64,000 bases of DNA from Coleophoma eucalyptorum (Eukaryota; Ascomycota; Leotiomycetes; Helotiales; Dermateaceae), in contig JALRME010000022.1 in NCBI GenBank assembly GCA_026120035.1, positions 1 to 64,000 of the forward strand, read 5' to 3'. Under the pieces are notes generated by a model. That model saw only the letters and a program-made list of their open reading frames with translations. It did no database searches and was not told the origin of the DNA. Below are positions 44,759-57,178 of this stretch, one piece after another (position 1 is the first letter of the stretch; every line of letters starts with the position of its first letter). The position numbers and the translations under genes were made by a program.

Positions 44759-45586
44759 ATGTCTGACCTTTGGTAAGCAAGCTCACATCCACTCCCTTTC
44801 GCCTTCCTCAACATCCTCGAGATAAGCCAGTGGCTCCCTCATCCTCAAGGTTCCACTATCGCATGGCAATGGCCTTTCAAATTATGTATACAGTCGCTGA
44901 CAGCCCCTTTACAGCCCCGTTTACGCTGTTAGTACCTTCTATACCCCCACCGAGCCAACATGACGACGAGATTGTGGAGGCTGGGCTCGCCGAGATTGAT
45001 ATTGAATCTATTATACTGACTGGATACAGCCATTCTTTGGTGCTATGGGATGTACTTCCGCTATCGTTTTCACCTGCTTCGGCGCTGCGTATGGTACCGC
45101 TAAGTCCGGTGTTGGAATTTCCGCCATGGGTGTCCTTAGACCAGATTTGATTGTCAAGAGTGCGTGTTGTATCAGTCATATGGTGAAATGATATACTAAT
45201 CAGCCGACAGACATTGTCCCCGTCATTATGGCTGGTATTATTGGTATCTACGGTCTCGTTGTCTCCGTCTTGATTTCCGATGGACTTAAGCAAGAGTTGC
45301 CATTGTACACTGGTTTCATTCAGTTGGGTGCTGGTCTCAGTGTCGGTCTGGCTGGTTTGGCTGCTGGTTTCGCTATTGGTATTGTTGGTGATGCTGGTGT
45401 CCGTGGTACTGCTCAACAACCCAGACTCTTCGTTGGCATGATTCTTATTCTCATTTTCGCTGAAGTTTTGGGTACGTCAAAACGTGATGAATCCAAAAAA
45501 AAGCTCAACTAACCGTCTCAGGTCTTTACGGCTTGATTGTCGCTCTTCTTATGAACTCAAAGGCTAGCTTGGATGTCTCCTGCTAA
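44759..45586 (+). CDS. VMA3: V-type ATPase proteolipid subunit c
   Basis: Five exons, 44759-44772 (14 bases), 44915-44927 (13 bases), 45030-45159, 45211-45471 and 45522-45586, encode 160 residues, equal to yeast Vma3. Four membrane helices are present, and the proton-binding Glu137 lies in [19 protein letters not shown], completed by the last splice. The two tiny N-terminal exons give [17 protein letters not shown], matching the fungal start. The subunit forms the c-ring of the vacuolar proton pump. [16 protein letters not shown] and [24 protein letters not shown] motifs exclude subunits c' and c'' as better matches, though c' is close. Confidence 0.93.
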
Positions 45587-46372
45587 ATTGCTTCAATGGA
45601 GTAGAAGAGAGCCAATACGACAATCTGTGCACGATCAGACGCACCTCTCTTTCATGAATACTGGTAACGGAAATTGGACTTATGATGGTTTGAGGTTGGG
45701 GATGCTGGGGAGGATTGTGTAGGAGAGGCATCGGAGCTGAAAACATATGTATTGTTGCTCGTTCACTGATTTGGCGTTTTCTATGCATAGAGTAGAAGAT
45801 GGCTGTGAAAGTGGCCCATGTGGCCTTGTATGCTAGCTCCTATGGGATTGTACTATCAAGTCTTTGTTGATATTCGAATACTTTGCCAACTATAAATTCG
45901 GGGTGCTCCAAAACATATCAAGATATTTCTGACCAGTACAGGACACCTGACGTAAGAACATCGAAGGCAATACGGTTGTGGTTCACGCGATAGGCAAGGC
46001 TCGAAACAAAGAGATACGGGACTAGACGTTTAGTGAACAATCTCAGCCCTACCGTATATAGGAAGATATGCAATATGTAGTAAGGGAAGTTTGAGCACAG
46101 TTCCGGCCCGAAGAACTTCGGAAAAAGCGAACCCACCCGTCAAACCCCGCATTCGGTCTCCCACCTCCAATTTCACCCGTAAACCTTTCTCCATGTTCAT
46201 GAATTCGTTTTGCTCACATTCCAGAGCATCTTGCCATATTCACTTGCTAAAATCTTCTTTATCACGGCATTACAGCAGTACATTTCATTACATATACCGA
46301 AGAAATCCATTGCTTACCACAATTGGCAACGAAAGTCGAATCAGTACATTTAAGACTACCTCAACCACAAGT
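45587..46372. other. Intergenic, VMA3 3' end and next promoter
   Basis: About 790 bases. An in-frame ATG at 46193 opens an alternative Ser/Arg/His-rich N-terminal extension for the next gene; otherwise nothing is supportable. Confidence 0.55.
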
Positions 46373-47053
46373 ATGCGTTTGCCATATGTCTCCGACCCTC
46401 CTCCAGAGACCACACCTGAAAATGCGGCCATTGTCGAACGTGTGAGGGCCCGAAGAGCGCCACGGCCACTGCAACCTCTCGATCTAGCCCTCCTTCACTC
46501 TCCAGCTGTGGCAGATGGTTGGAATGCCTTCCTCGGGGCCATTCGAACAAAGACAAGCCTTGCCGATGATGTTAGAGAAATTTCCATCTGCCGAGTGGCT
46601 GTGATCAACGAAGCTTGGTATGAATGGTCTCACCACGCTCCTTTGGCCAAGGCTGGAGGTGTGAGTGACGAGGGTTTGGAGACTTTAGGAGAGACGGATT
46701 TGAAAGGCTTAAAGGAGGGAGGAGGCCTGACTTCAAAAATGTGGGCGGTGGTTCAATACACAGATGCCATGACTGAGCATGTCTCTGTACCTGAGGAAAC
46801 GTTTGATGAGCTCAAGAAGCACTTCTCGGAGCAGGAAATCGTAGAACTCACAGCTACGGTAGGTGATCATTTTGCTATAAAGTGTGTGGTAGAGATTGCG
46901 TGTTTTCTAAACTTCTCATCTATAGGTTGGCGCATATAACTGTGTTAGCAGATTTCTCGTAGCCCTCAATGGTATGTTTAAAGGCTTGTGTGTGGGGGTA
47001 CTAGTGACTGACATCTTCCAGTGGGTGAAAAGAATGGTGTTCGTGGCCATTGA
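46373..47053 (+). CDS. Carboxymuconolactone decarboxylase (AhpD-like) family protein
   Basis: Exons 46373-46858, 46926-46971 and 47022-47053 encode 187 residues. The core REISICRVAVINEAWYEWSHHAPLAKAGGVSDEGLE is the CMD fold signature in two helices, and ELTATVGAYNCVSRFLVAL, rebuilt by the first splice, is the usual C-terminal helix. The CxxC pair of peroxidase-active AhpD is absent, so it is of the decarboxylase/unknown subgroup. An upstream in-frame ATG at 46193 would add 60 residues resembling a mitochondrial presequence. The downstream ATG fits the usual family start. The substrate is unknown. Confidence 0.85.
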
Positions 47054-50000
47054 ATGGCTGTGTTCGGTGAATAAGAGACAAAATTCCATATCAAAAATGG
47101 ATAAATATCATCACTTCTGTACAGTAACAACAATATGAATTGGGACTGTATTTCATGACGCCATTGTGGTCCGATTTCAGATTGTGCTTCTCCAGGCAAG
47201 ACTACACCTTCTTCATGGAAGCATTCTTGACCTTCGAGAACATTTCTAGCGTGGGCAAACCCCTGGAATATCTGGATGCGATGCCTTTACTGTGCATGTG
47301 CAGATGCGCGGATTCACGTCAAATATGGAGCCACATGGCAGAATAAATACACGTATGACAGCCGCGGGATTTGCGGAGACTACAAAGTAGGCTGATATAG
47401 GCAAGTGGCTTGACTCCAGCTTCGTAGGATATCCTACCGAAATACCGATTGGAAAATGGCAATACACTCTCCATGCGAACCAAGATGGCTGTTACAGGAG
47501 CAGATTTCAGCCCTATGCATGCAACATTTGCTTACTGTGCTTCTATCACAACGCCCACGCAAGACGGTAGTTGCGAGACTAGTGTCTTTCCCACTCTTAT
47601 ATCCTCTAAGTCGGGTCTTCAGCACATGCGATTATGGCGGACTTGACGGCAACGTAGGATCCAGGACTTAGAGAAGCACCTCGTGATGAAGCACCGAAGT
47701 AATGCACGAACATGGCTGGGTATAAATGGGCTAGTCAGCACCCAAATGAGACACATTTGAGAACCACGTCGAGAAACGGGTATACCTCCGATGCATCTAC
47801 CCTTGGAGTTTCCCAAAGCCACAAAAGTGACTTTTTGGGTTTCCCAAGCATCTGCAGTACCGGCTCAAGATTCCAAACAATAATTAACCTGCAGTACACC
47901 ACATGCTGCCACGCATCATTAAGATTAGAGTGCCGATACTTGAAACTCCATAATCCAATGCTCTCCTCGTAAACTTCGAACCAATCAATATATGGCCAGT
48001 GATCACAGATGCTACTGTTTCCTGTGAAGACTTTTATTATGCTCTCGGTTCTAGTGCCCTTCCAATGCTCAACGCTCGTGAAAAATGAAAATTGACCCTC
48101 TAGACAAAAGAACGATGCAGACCACTTAGAAAATATACAATGTATTGCGTATCGATCCACAGTTGATAATTTTGGTCTCCGGGTACAAAAGAAGTCTACT
48201 ATATGCAATTAGCTGCAGCTGTATAGCACTTTACAGATACCTAGCGATGGTACTAGCTTCGCGTGGCATTGACCTTCATCAAGCGAGCGTCAATACCAGC
48301 ACCAAGTACAGCACATGCACTGTGCTTATCGATGTGAGCCTGCATGAGTCGGACTTCCGATATGCTTGGCCGATGGGTAAGTCACTCGCACAATAAGGCA
48401 CGGTATGCAAAGAGGTTTCTCTTTCGCAGAGTGACTGACAATCCGAGTCACCCTTGAGCTCTCAGTCCCCTCTTTTCAAAATCCCTGGTCGCTTATAGCC
48501 TTGACGCCAGAACTCCGGCACCTTTTCCTTCGACCTGGGCCTTTTTAGAGAATCCACCTCGACTTGAACGTGGAACGATTCCGCTTATAATACCTCTGAA
48601 GATCAATCCCCTTGCCCCCGTTTCAATGTCACCGCTACCGCTCCCCCAGCTGGTCCGGGAATAAGAAGTTGACTGTCATGCCGAACATCTCCCAAACCGA
48701 GCTCAGCGACGAGAGTCCACGGGCATGCATGCTTCGTAGGGCTTGTCGTTGCGAACTTGCAATGGAGGCCTACATAGGGCAAGGCTATACCATGCCATGC
48801 CATCAAACCTTCTCGTACTTTTAGCTGTTTCCCCAGCACACAAACCGCGCGTTTCCTATTTAGTCTGTTGTACTGGCCACTCAGCGTCAGTTGCTCGTCT
48901 ACCCTGCGCTACATCTAGACACTGGCCAAGAAGTATTTCTTGCTCCGGACCAAGGATCGAATGGAAACGTGCTTCCCGTGCCTCACTCGTACTGTAGAGT
49001 AGATCTTCAATGCTAATAAGGTTCGTACTTTGGATGTGAACCTTTCTTGGCGTGGCATGCTAGCAGATGATGCTCGTCTACATTAATTTCGCCCGCTTGG
49101 CCTCCATGGTTTTTTTTTTTTTTTTCAATTTTTTCTACAAACCCTACTACATCTCAAGATCTCGCTTGATTTTCCCCTTCCTGACAACCATGTCTTGTGG
49201 GAGACAAGGGTTCAGAAGCATTGTTCCCGTAGAAAATGGGGTCCCAGCTCTCTGACTCCATCAAATACTAGCCCTGCCCACCCCCCATTCCATTCTATCA
49301 GGCAAGTCCTTGACACCCCGTATACCAGCACTTGGAGACCGTCCGGTACCAGACCTTCCCCTGTCGATGAATGTCGATCTTGTAGTCCCTTCCGTCCCAC
49401 GCAATCACGGAGGACATGTCTTTTGCAGAAGCACGCATGGCCTTGTCACTAGGTATCACTTTTCATATTCAACCGTCCTCGAGAAATCCACATGTAATTG
49501 GAGCATGCAGTTTTTATTCCAGCACGTCTAGCCTTATCAGGACTATGTCCTGACCGAGTGATTGCCCCTCCCCTTGAATCTTCACCCATCTTCTCCAGTG
49601 AGCTGCATGCATATTCCTACCTGGTTGGGTGGCTGTGTTAGGTATGCAAACACGTTTATTCAATACGGCTCTCTGCTTCCCCCTCTTGGCTCGCCTACCT
49701 CTTTCCACTAAGTGGACTGATATAGAAACCGCTCTGAGATGAATCGTGGCAGCCTAACAGGCGGAAATAACTATGGGAGCACATAAATTCCGCCGGTGTG
49801 TGATAACAGAAACTGACGACGTCCAAAGATCGTTGTCCTCGGCGATCAAGATTGTAAAAGATCCTTGGATTTTAGTGGCGTCCGGTATTTCAAGATTGCT
49901 CGTCATCGAAGCTCACCGGCCAAGTATGTAGGTAGGAAAGAAGGGTGGTGCGTGGATGGTTGGATGATTGGACTGAAGAACTAAGAGACCTGATGGGATT

Positions 50001-52099
50001 GCACACTGTGTGAGACTTTGGCAAAACACACCTAATTTGAGCCTTATTCTCTGACCCGGGTACTTTAAACAGGGATACCAAGAGGGCCAAGAGGCTTAGG
50101 AGGACTTCTACGGCAAAAGAGTACCGTACGGTAGATACACTTTCTTAAGCCACCAAGAGTGCGTGTATGTACACTCGCTTTTATCCAGTAACAAAGTGCA
50201 AAGTAAAGTTCCCAGCTAAGAGCCAGAGAGCATTCACACTGCGCATCTCCTCAATCCCCAGTGCCAGTCAAACCCCATCGTGCCAAGCGTGGCTTGATGT
50301 GCGTTGTCGGGATTTGGGACCTGCTAATATCAGGCAGTGAAAGGACCAATGGGATAGACCAATAAGCGACGGTCGAGCTGCTGACGGGGACGAGGAGGAA
50401 AAAGGTAAGCAGCCTGGAAATAGGTTATTGGTGGATGCAGCGGTTCCAAGGGTCTCTGGTTACCTCTTGCTAAACGATATGGTGTCGAGGCAGGGGGGGT
50501 AGCGGTTGTAGGTCACCCCTCAGGGAAACTGATACCTTCCTTACCTTAATCAGGTGTCAGCAGAGCAGGTGAGTATAGTGTTTTAGATAGTCGGTGTCTT
50601 TTATGATGCCCTATCACTATCCTCAGGCCGAGGAGAAAAGAAAGCAAGAGAAAGGCAAAAGTGATAATGCATGCCATGTCTACCACAGCGATCGGAATGG
50701 CGGGACGTGGGCGCCGCCATTGTATCCTGATTCCTTCCCAACGGTTCTCGTGGGCGTTTTCCTACGAATGAAGCACATGCATCTTGCCAGTCCATCCCAA
50801 GCAGCGAGATGACAAGGAGAACCTTGCCCATACTCGGGCAAAGAAAGCCCGGAAAAGCCATAGTGAATCCCGAGAAGCCTATGCAATCGACAGACAATAA
50901 ACAGAATAAGACAGAGACACGACGCGCACATGGGAGCCAGGCAGGAGCAGAGACGAGCAGCCACTGGAAGGCAAAGCGGGAGTAAGCGAAGACCTTTTTT
51001 CAAATGTCAGCAAGACATCTGCCCACCAAAAGATTTATGTAATGCAGCTTCGAAGCTTTGTGATGCTTGCTAATTGGCTGATGAGATTCCAGCCCATGCA
51101 CCTCGTTCTCAGGATCGCTACAGTCCCCTCCCCGTTGCGTCCGTGTCCGGCCGGCTCCCTTGTATCAGCCAAGACTCACGCCCATTGGTTCCGATATATT
51201 CCTAAAAGGGTAAGGCTGGTCTTGGCAGACGGGACCGACAGAAAGGCTGATGATGCCCCGCTCGCATCTATCTTCCACTTTGAAGAGGAGCATGTTTTGG
51301 AGATGAATGGAGGACGGACAGACCGGCCGCATACGTTACATGCAAGCTTTTCAACCACTCCCAGACGGGCGCAGGGCTGTACGAGATATCCAATTGTCTC
51401 CAGCTTCATCTCGCTCGACTTTCTGGCAGCTTATGCTTCCGTATTTCCCCTTCTGTCTTCTCCATGTCGTTGAGCCCTGTCCTAGCCGCACCGAAATAAA
51501 CGTCCTGGCTTCCCCCATCTGTCAGGACCGTTTAGAAAAGCGAATAGAATATCACACTGCAGACAAGGAACCTGGTCAGAAGAACGAGGGACCGCGTTAC
51601 TGTACTATCTTGCATCCAGGTAAAGGACCCCTCTCTCTCTTCCCTTGCCATCCACTCCGGAAGTCAAGCTTAAATTCCCAACTTATGCTTTGGGGGTTCT
51701 CTTTGCTCCACCGTCTTCACCCTCTGGTTTCTTGCTAGGAGCTTATTACCGTATTCTCAAATACCTACTACCTTCTACCTTGCCCATCCTACCTGCATCA
51801 CACCCCAGCAACGCTTTCTGCTTCGTCTTCCGCTGCACCCAAAAGAAAGGTAGCTCGCAAATCCTTAGGCCTGACATTAATAAGTTACGTCAAGAACTAT
51901 TTGACACCCAGCTCGTAACATTACTACGCCACGCCTGGCTGCCAACCCCTAGGAGACTCTATCAACCTTAATAAGAGCCCCCCTCATCCCCAGGACCCTT
52001 CACGCAGCGAGCAGCTACCAACTTGCCGACTTCTGATCTCGTACCACTTTTTCGATCTGAACGAATATCTCGCGATCTGCCCTATTTCCTCTCTTCACC
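47054..52099. other. 5-kb gene-poor region upstream of the bZIP gene
   Basis: No gene can be supported across this stretch. It holds many short frames on both strands, a minus-strand open frame of 157 codons at 47735-48208 that has no ATG at its beginning, a run of 16 T at 49110-49125, and an inverted repeat GTGACT..AGTCAC at 48431-48451. CT-rich tracts at 51.6-52.1 kb look like the leader of the bZIP gene. Confidence 0.55.
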
Positions 52100-52887
52100 A
52101 TGTCAGTTGCTCCATATCACGACTCTGGGGAGACCCATTCGTACTTTCCACATACCGAGGGCACGCCGGGTCTATATGATGGCACCTCAAGCGATAGCAC
52201 TGCAAGCTCGCCCTTGAATACTCAGGTATGTGTAACAAGCTGGCCCCATATCTACTCTTTTGCCATGGCTGTTCTCTAACTCGCACCAGCATTTCGACAA
52301 TATATATGCAAACGGCTTCGCCTCATATCCTCAATACTCCCCCTTCCCGTACCAATTCCCTACTGAGGGATACGCGCCACCGGGGCTGATACCGGTGGAA
52401 CTTGATATTGAGGGCCTATATGAAGATCATGATCGCAGAAGGAGGAAGAACGCTAATGGCACCGAGAAAGTTGTTGCTTCACATGTCCACTCGGTATGTA
52501 CTATCGGATCCTCATCCTCAATGACTTCACTGACGTTCTCAGCGACGGAGAGCACAGAACCGGGCCTCACAAAGGGCATTCCGTGATCGAAAGGAAAGAC
52601 ATATGAGAGAACTGGAAGAAAAACTCGGAGAACTCGAGGGTCGGCATAATGATCTCACTCGATCGTATGAGTCCTTACAAGTTGAATACTCGAGTGTCAA
52701 GGCAGAACTGGATCGACTTCGAAAAGACAATAGCAAGACAGACAACTCCTCTACACAACCCTTCATCCCCACAAGTGATCCAAACTGGGATCACTCGAAA
52801 GATGAAAGCTTGGATCCGCTTTTGTTTGATGTATCTGCCTTTTGCTACGATCATGAAGACGATGGTGATCACCAGAATCATGGTTGA
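52100..52887 (+). CDS. bZIP transcription factor, Yap/Pap1-type basic region
   Basis: Exons 52100-52225, 52290-52493 and 52543-52887 give 224 residues. The basic region RRRAQNRASQRAFRDRKERH (111-130) has the N-x-x-A/S-Q-x-x-F-R pattern of fungal Yap/Pap1 factors. A leucine zipper follows with heptad positions Leu134, 141, 148, 155, Val162 and Leu169. The second splice places the basic region exactly at the start of exon 3. The N-terminus is Tyr/Pro/Ser-rich. The Cys-rich domains that sense oxidants in Yap1 are missing (a single Cys near the C-terminus), so redox-controlled export like Yap1 is unlikely. It acts as a nuclear DNA-binding dimer; targets are unknown. Confidence 0.9.
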
Positions 52888-54269
52888 ACGATTTGGGACG
52901 GACGTAATAAGAATACAGGCATGGATGGAGTCTTTGCTTTTTTTTCTCTCGTTATCTGGGTTAGAGCGTGAAGACTTTGGGAGTGTTTGGAGTAGTGCCT
53001 GGGTTTCGATGGGAACTTTCCTCAAAAGCTGCAGAGGGAATTTGTTCCTCTTAATACCGGCTTATATTTTGAAATTGATATCCACAATGGTATTGTGTAC
53101 GCCCAAGATCGAAGAAGCTCGAATTCGTGTTCTGCTTTCTCAACTCCTTGATCGAATTCCTTATCGCGGCATCATATTGTGATGTGACGGATATGAGTTA
53201 TCGCGAGGCGTCGCACCAATTCTCGCTCCTCATTGGCACGGCTGAACCGAAGCAGCAACAGCACAGCTCCCCGGATAAAGTTATGATGCAGCATCCTTGG
53301 CACTGGCTGCTGCATCTCTGCGATACCCACGACTTGGAGCAGTGCTGCCACAATTTACGAGCTGATGAATTCGAGTGTGAAATTGAGTCACATAAAGCAT
53401 TATCAATCTTTGTGTTCGAGATCCATGCGGGGGCTTGGGTGAAAAGCTTTCTGGTCATTCAGAGAGAAGCTCGGTGATTTTGTAGTATAGGTAGAACAAC
53501 CGTGGTGTCGGTCGGATCACTGTCGTCCGCAAAAACCAATCCCGTCGGTTTGCCAACTACAGCTTCCGATAGTTCGCACCACGTGGATAAGGAACCGGCC
53601 GTGAGCATCTCAGTAACCGACCAGTGAGCTGCGCGTTAATAGTCTAAAGTCTAGATGCAGCGATGCATCTCTGTCAAAGCAGTCAAGTCTCCATGGAGAC
53701 GTTCATTCTTCTTGCAGCTTGATATGTAAATAGAGCAGAACAGACTGATCCGTGGACGGGAATCTTAGGTCAGTTCGCCGGGAATGCACATTGTAGAACT
53801 GCCATCACAAGGCCAATAATGCATGGACGGTTCTTTGCTTACTTTACAGTCTGTTCTCAACATGATGTGGCTCGATTGTGGATGAACAGGCCAGCAGTAA
53901 TGAACACATTGTATCTTTTAATGGGCGGCTGCTTAGGAAGCGCATGGGACTCTTCCGAATCCTCCAGGTCCAGGTGATGATAATGGTAGAGGAGACGGCG
54001 GCATTAATAATATCGTGAGGCATTGTCCGTTGAATAGTTCTCGACAGCCTTGTCCTCGTCAGTGCCGGCTGCTGCGGAGCTACAGGATGGTCGGGCGTTT
54101 GAAGGTGTTTAAGCTCCCAGCTGACTAAGGAGCAGCCCCCCACTAAATTCCCAACAACGTCACAGCATCTTGTCCTGAAGAACTTTTCCTTCTCTTTCAT
54201 ATATCAACCCTCTCAAGGACTCTCAGGAAGATACCTTACCACATCAATTCTCTCACTCACATCGCAATC
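52888..54269. other. Intergenic, bZIP 3' end and transketolase promoter
   Basis: 1.38 kb without a supportable gene. A CACGTG E-box lies at 53580-53585 and a CCAAT at about 53536-53540; both are only sequence matches. Confidence 0.55.
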
Positions 54270-56876
54270 ATGGGTTACTCAGACGTTGACAAGTTGGCCA
54301 TCAACACCATTCGACTTCTCGCCGTAAGCTCAACCCCTCACCGATTTTACCCCTCCATCGAAGATTGCAAAACCCCACGGTGGGCTTAAAACAGCAGCGG
54401 CGACAATAATGAGTCCAACAGTACTGACAATAATCTTCTACAGGTCGATGCCACCTTCAAGGCTAACTCGGGCCATCCTGGTGCTCCCATGTAAGCCCTC
54501 TGAACTTCCATTCCTTCCGAACTTGCGATGCTGATAACTTCGTCTAGGGGAATGGCCCCAGTTGCCCACGTTCTTTTCAACAAGATCATGAACTACAACC
54601 CAAAGAACCCAAAGTGGGTTAACCGCGACAGATTTGTTCTTTCGTAAGTACTCCCCGTCTTTCTCTTTTTATGCTTCGCCGAACACATTCGTACAATGCG
54701 AGCTGTCCAGAGCGGTGAATTAGCGGAGCTCAAGCAAAATCGAGCTTGACCCGAGTCAGGCCCGACTTGAATTGAGTTTGCACAACGAACACTTGACCCC
54801 GAATCCTCCGAATAGGCTCTTTCAAGTTGAATATTCATGAGGATTCTCTTATCGTGCCCCTTATCTTGCAAATCATCATATTTGCCACTTCATGTCACTA
54901 ATCTATTCCCTAGTAACGGTCACGGTTGTATGCTTCAATATGCTCTCCTACATCTTGCTGGTTACAAGCTGTCTCTGGATGACTTGAAGGCTTTCAGAGT
55001 AAGTCCCTAGTAGAATCAATTCAACTGGGAACATTTCTGACACCTTCCAGCATATTGACAGTATCACTCCTGGTCACCCAGAAGCCCACGACACCGAAGG
55101 TGTCGAGGTTACCACTGGTCCTCTTGGACAAGGTATTGCCAACGCTGTCGGTCTTGCCATTGCTCAGCACCACGCAGCTGGAGAGTTCAACAAGCCAGGA
55201 TTCGAGCTCATCAACAACTACACTTACTGCTTTTTGGGTGACGGATGTTTGCAGGAGGGTGTTGCAAGTGAAGCCGCGTCCCTGGCTGGTCACTTGCAAT
55301 TAGGCAACCTCATTGCCGTTTACGATGATAACCACATCACCATTGACGGTGATACCAACGTCTCCTTCACTGAGGATGTTGTTATGCGATTCAAGTCATA
55401 CGGATGGCACGTTGAGACCGTCGACGACGGTAACAACGACCTCGCGGGTATGGAGGCTGCCATCAAGAAGTGCCAAGCTGTCAAGGACAAGCCTTCCATG
55501 ATCAAGCTCCGAACTACCATTGGTTTCGGATCCCTACAAGAGGGAACTCACGGTGTTCACGGTTCCGCGCTAAAGGCTGATGATATCAAGCAACTTAAGG
55601 GCAAGTTTGGCTTTGATGCCGAGAAGACCTTCGTTGTTCCACAAGAGGTCTACGATATCTACAACAAGCACTCATCTGAAGGAGCCGCCAAGGAGGCCGA
55701 GTGGGAGCAGCTTCTCGAGAAGTACACACAATCTTACGCCTCCGAGGCCGCTGATCTCAAGCGCCGTCTCACTGGCAAGCTTCCAGAGGGATGGGAGAAG
55801 AGTCTTCCAGTCTATTCTCCTTCCGATTCTGCCGTTGCTTCCCGAAAGCTTTCCGAAATTGTTCTCCAGAAGATCCACGACGTTATCCCAGAGCTTGTTG
55901 GTGGTTCCGCAGATTTGACCGGCTCCAACTTGACTAGATGGAAAGAGGCTGTTGACTTCCAGCCACCTTCTACCGGTCTTGGTGACTGGAGCGGACGTTA
56001 TATCCGATATGGTGTCCGTGAGCATGCCATGGGTGCCATCATGAACGGTCTCGCTGCCTACGGCACCGTCATCCCATACGGTGGAACCTTCCTTAACTTC
56101 GTCTCATACGCAGCCGGTGCCGTCCGTTTGTCCGCTCTTTCTCAAATCCGTGCCATCTGGGTCGCTACTCACGACTCCATTGGTCTTGGTGAGGATGGTC
56201 CAACCCATCAACCTATCGAGACTTTGGCCCATTTCCGTGCTCTCCCCAACTGCATGGTCTGGCGCCCAGCTGATGGAAACGAGACCAGCGCCGCATACTA
56301 CGTTGCTCTCACCTCTCAACACACTCCCAGCATTATTGCTCTCTCCCGACAGAACCTCCCACAACTCGAGAACTCCACCATTGCTTCCGCCATTAAGGGT
56401 GGTTATGTCGTTCACGAGGACAAGAGCGCAGATATCACCCTTGTCTCAACTGGTTCTGAGGTTGGTATCTGTGTTGATGCCGTCAAGTACCTTAAGGAGA
56501 AGCACAACCTTGCTGCTCGTGTTGTTTCCATTCCTTGTTTCGAGGTCTTTGATGCTCAAGACAAGGCTTACAGACTCAGCGTTCTTCCAGATGGTATCCC
56601 ATCTTTGTCAGTTGAGGTCATGTCCACCATGGGATGGGAGAGATACACTCACGAGCAATTCGGTCTTAACAGATTCGGTGCCAGCGGTGCTTACTTGGAC
56701 GTCTACAAGGTAAATTCTATACAAAGAGTATCAAAAATATCTACTAACGGTTTCCTTAGAAATTCGAGTTTACCCCTGAGGGAATCAGCAAGCGTGCTGT
56801 TGCAACTGTTGACTTCTGGAAGGGTGTACCAAACATTCGCTCTCCTATCAACCGTGCTTTCCAGCAACTTATTTAG
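54270..56876 (+). CDS. TKL1: Transketolase
   Basis: Six exons, 54270-54323, 54444-54490, 54548-54643, 54914-54998, 55051-56709 and 56760-56876, encode 685 residues. The thiamine-diphosphate site is intact: [47 protein letters not shown] and [10 protein letters not shown]. The catalytic glutamate lies in [15 protein letters not shown], and [11 protein letters not shown] marks the pyrimidine domain. The enzyme moves two-carbon ketol units in the non-oxidative pentose phosphate pathway in the cytosol. Four of five introns crowd into the first 240 coding bases, a usual fungal pattern. The length is near that of yeast Tkl1. Confidence 0.96.
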
Positions 56877-57178
56877 ATGCCTGCCTTGATGGTGACGCTT
56901 GGTACTGATAATGAGGGCAACAAAATCCATATATAGCCTGGTAGATAGACCTTCAATGAATAACGTCTAAACATTGTTAATAACGTCTGGAACAAGTAAC
57001 GTCATGCGAGTAATATATTGGTGTACGCCGTCATTGAGACTGTCTTAATGATTATGCTTTCCATGACAAAATATCGCCTATCCTGATGCCAAAACCCCCC
57101 TTCCAAGCCCAGTTTTGTGTTCAACGCCGAGAATATGTACAATATATTGGATACTGACCAAATTGATATAAAGCCCCC
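56877..57178. other. Convergent intergenic
   Basis: 302 AT-rich bases between convergent stops; presumed termination signals only. Confidence 0.55.

Noticed and set aside
48258..48345. Short minus-strand peptide frame with protein-like composition
   Set aside because: All three frames of this segment look equally plausible to the eye, so the impression carries no weight; too short and no splice chain.
49067..49255. Frame with poly-Phe from the T16 run
   Set aside because: Its length depends on the homopolymer and it has no other protein-like feature.
54593..54871. 92-codon minus-strand frame in the transketolase region
   Set aside because: It lies over an exon and the third intron of transketolase on the other strand, and has no family resemblance.
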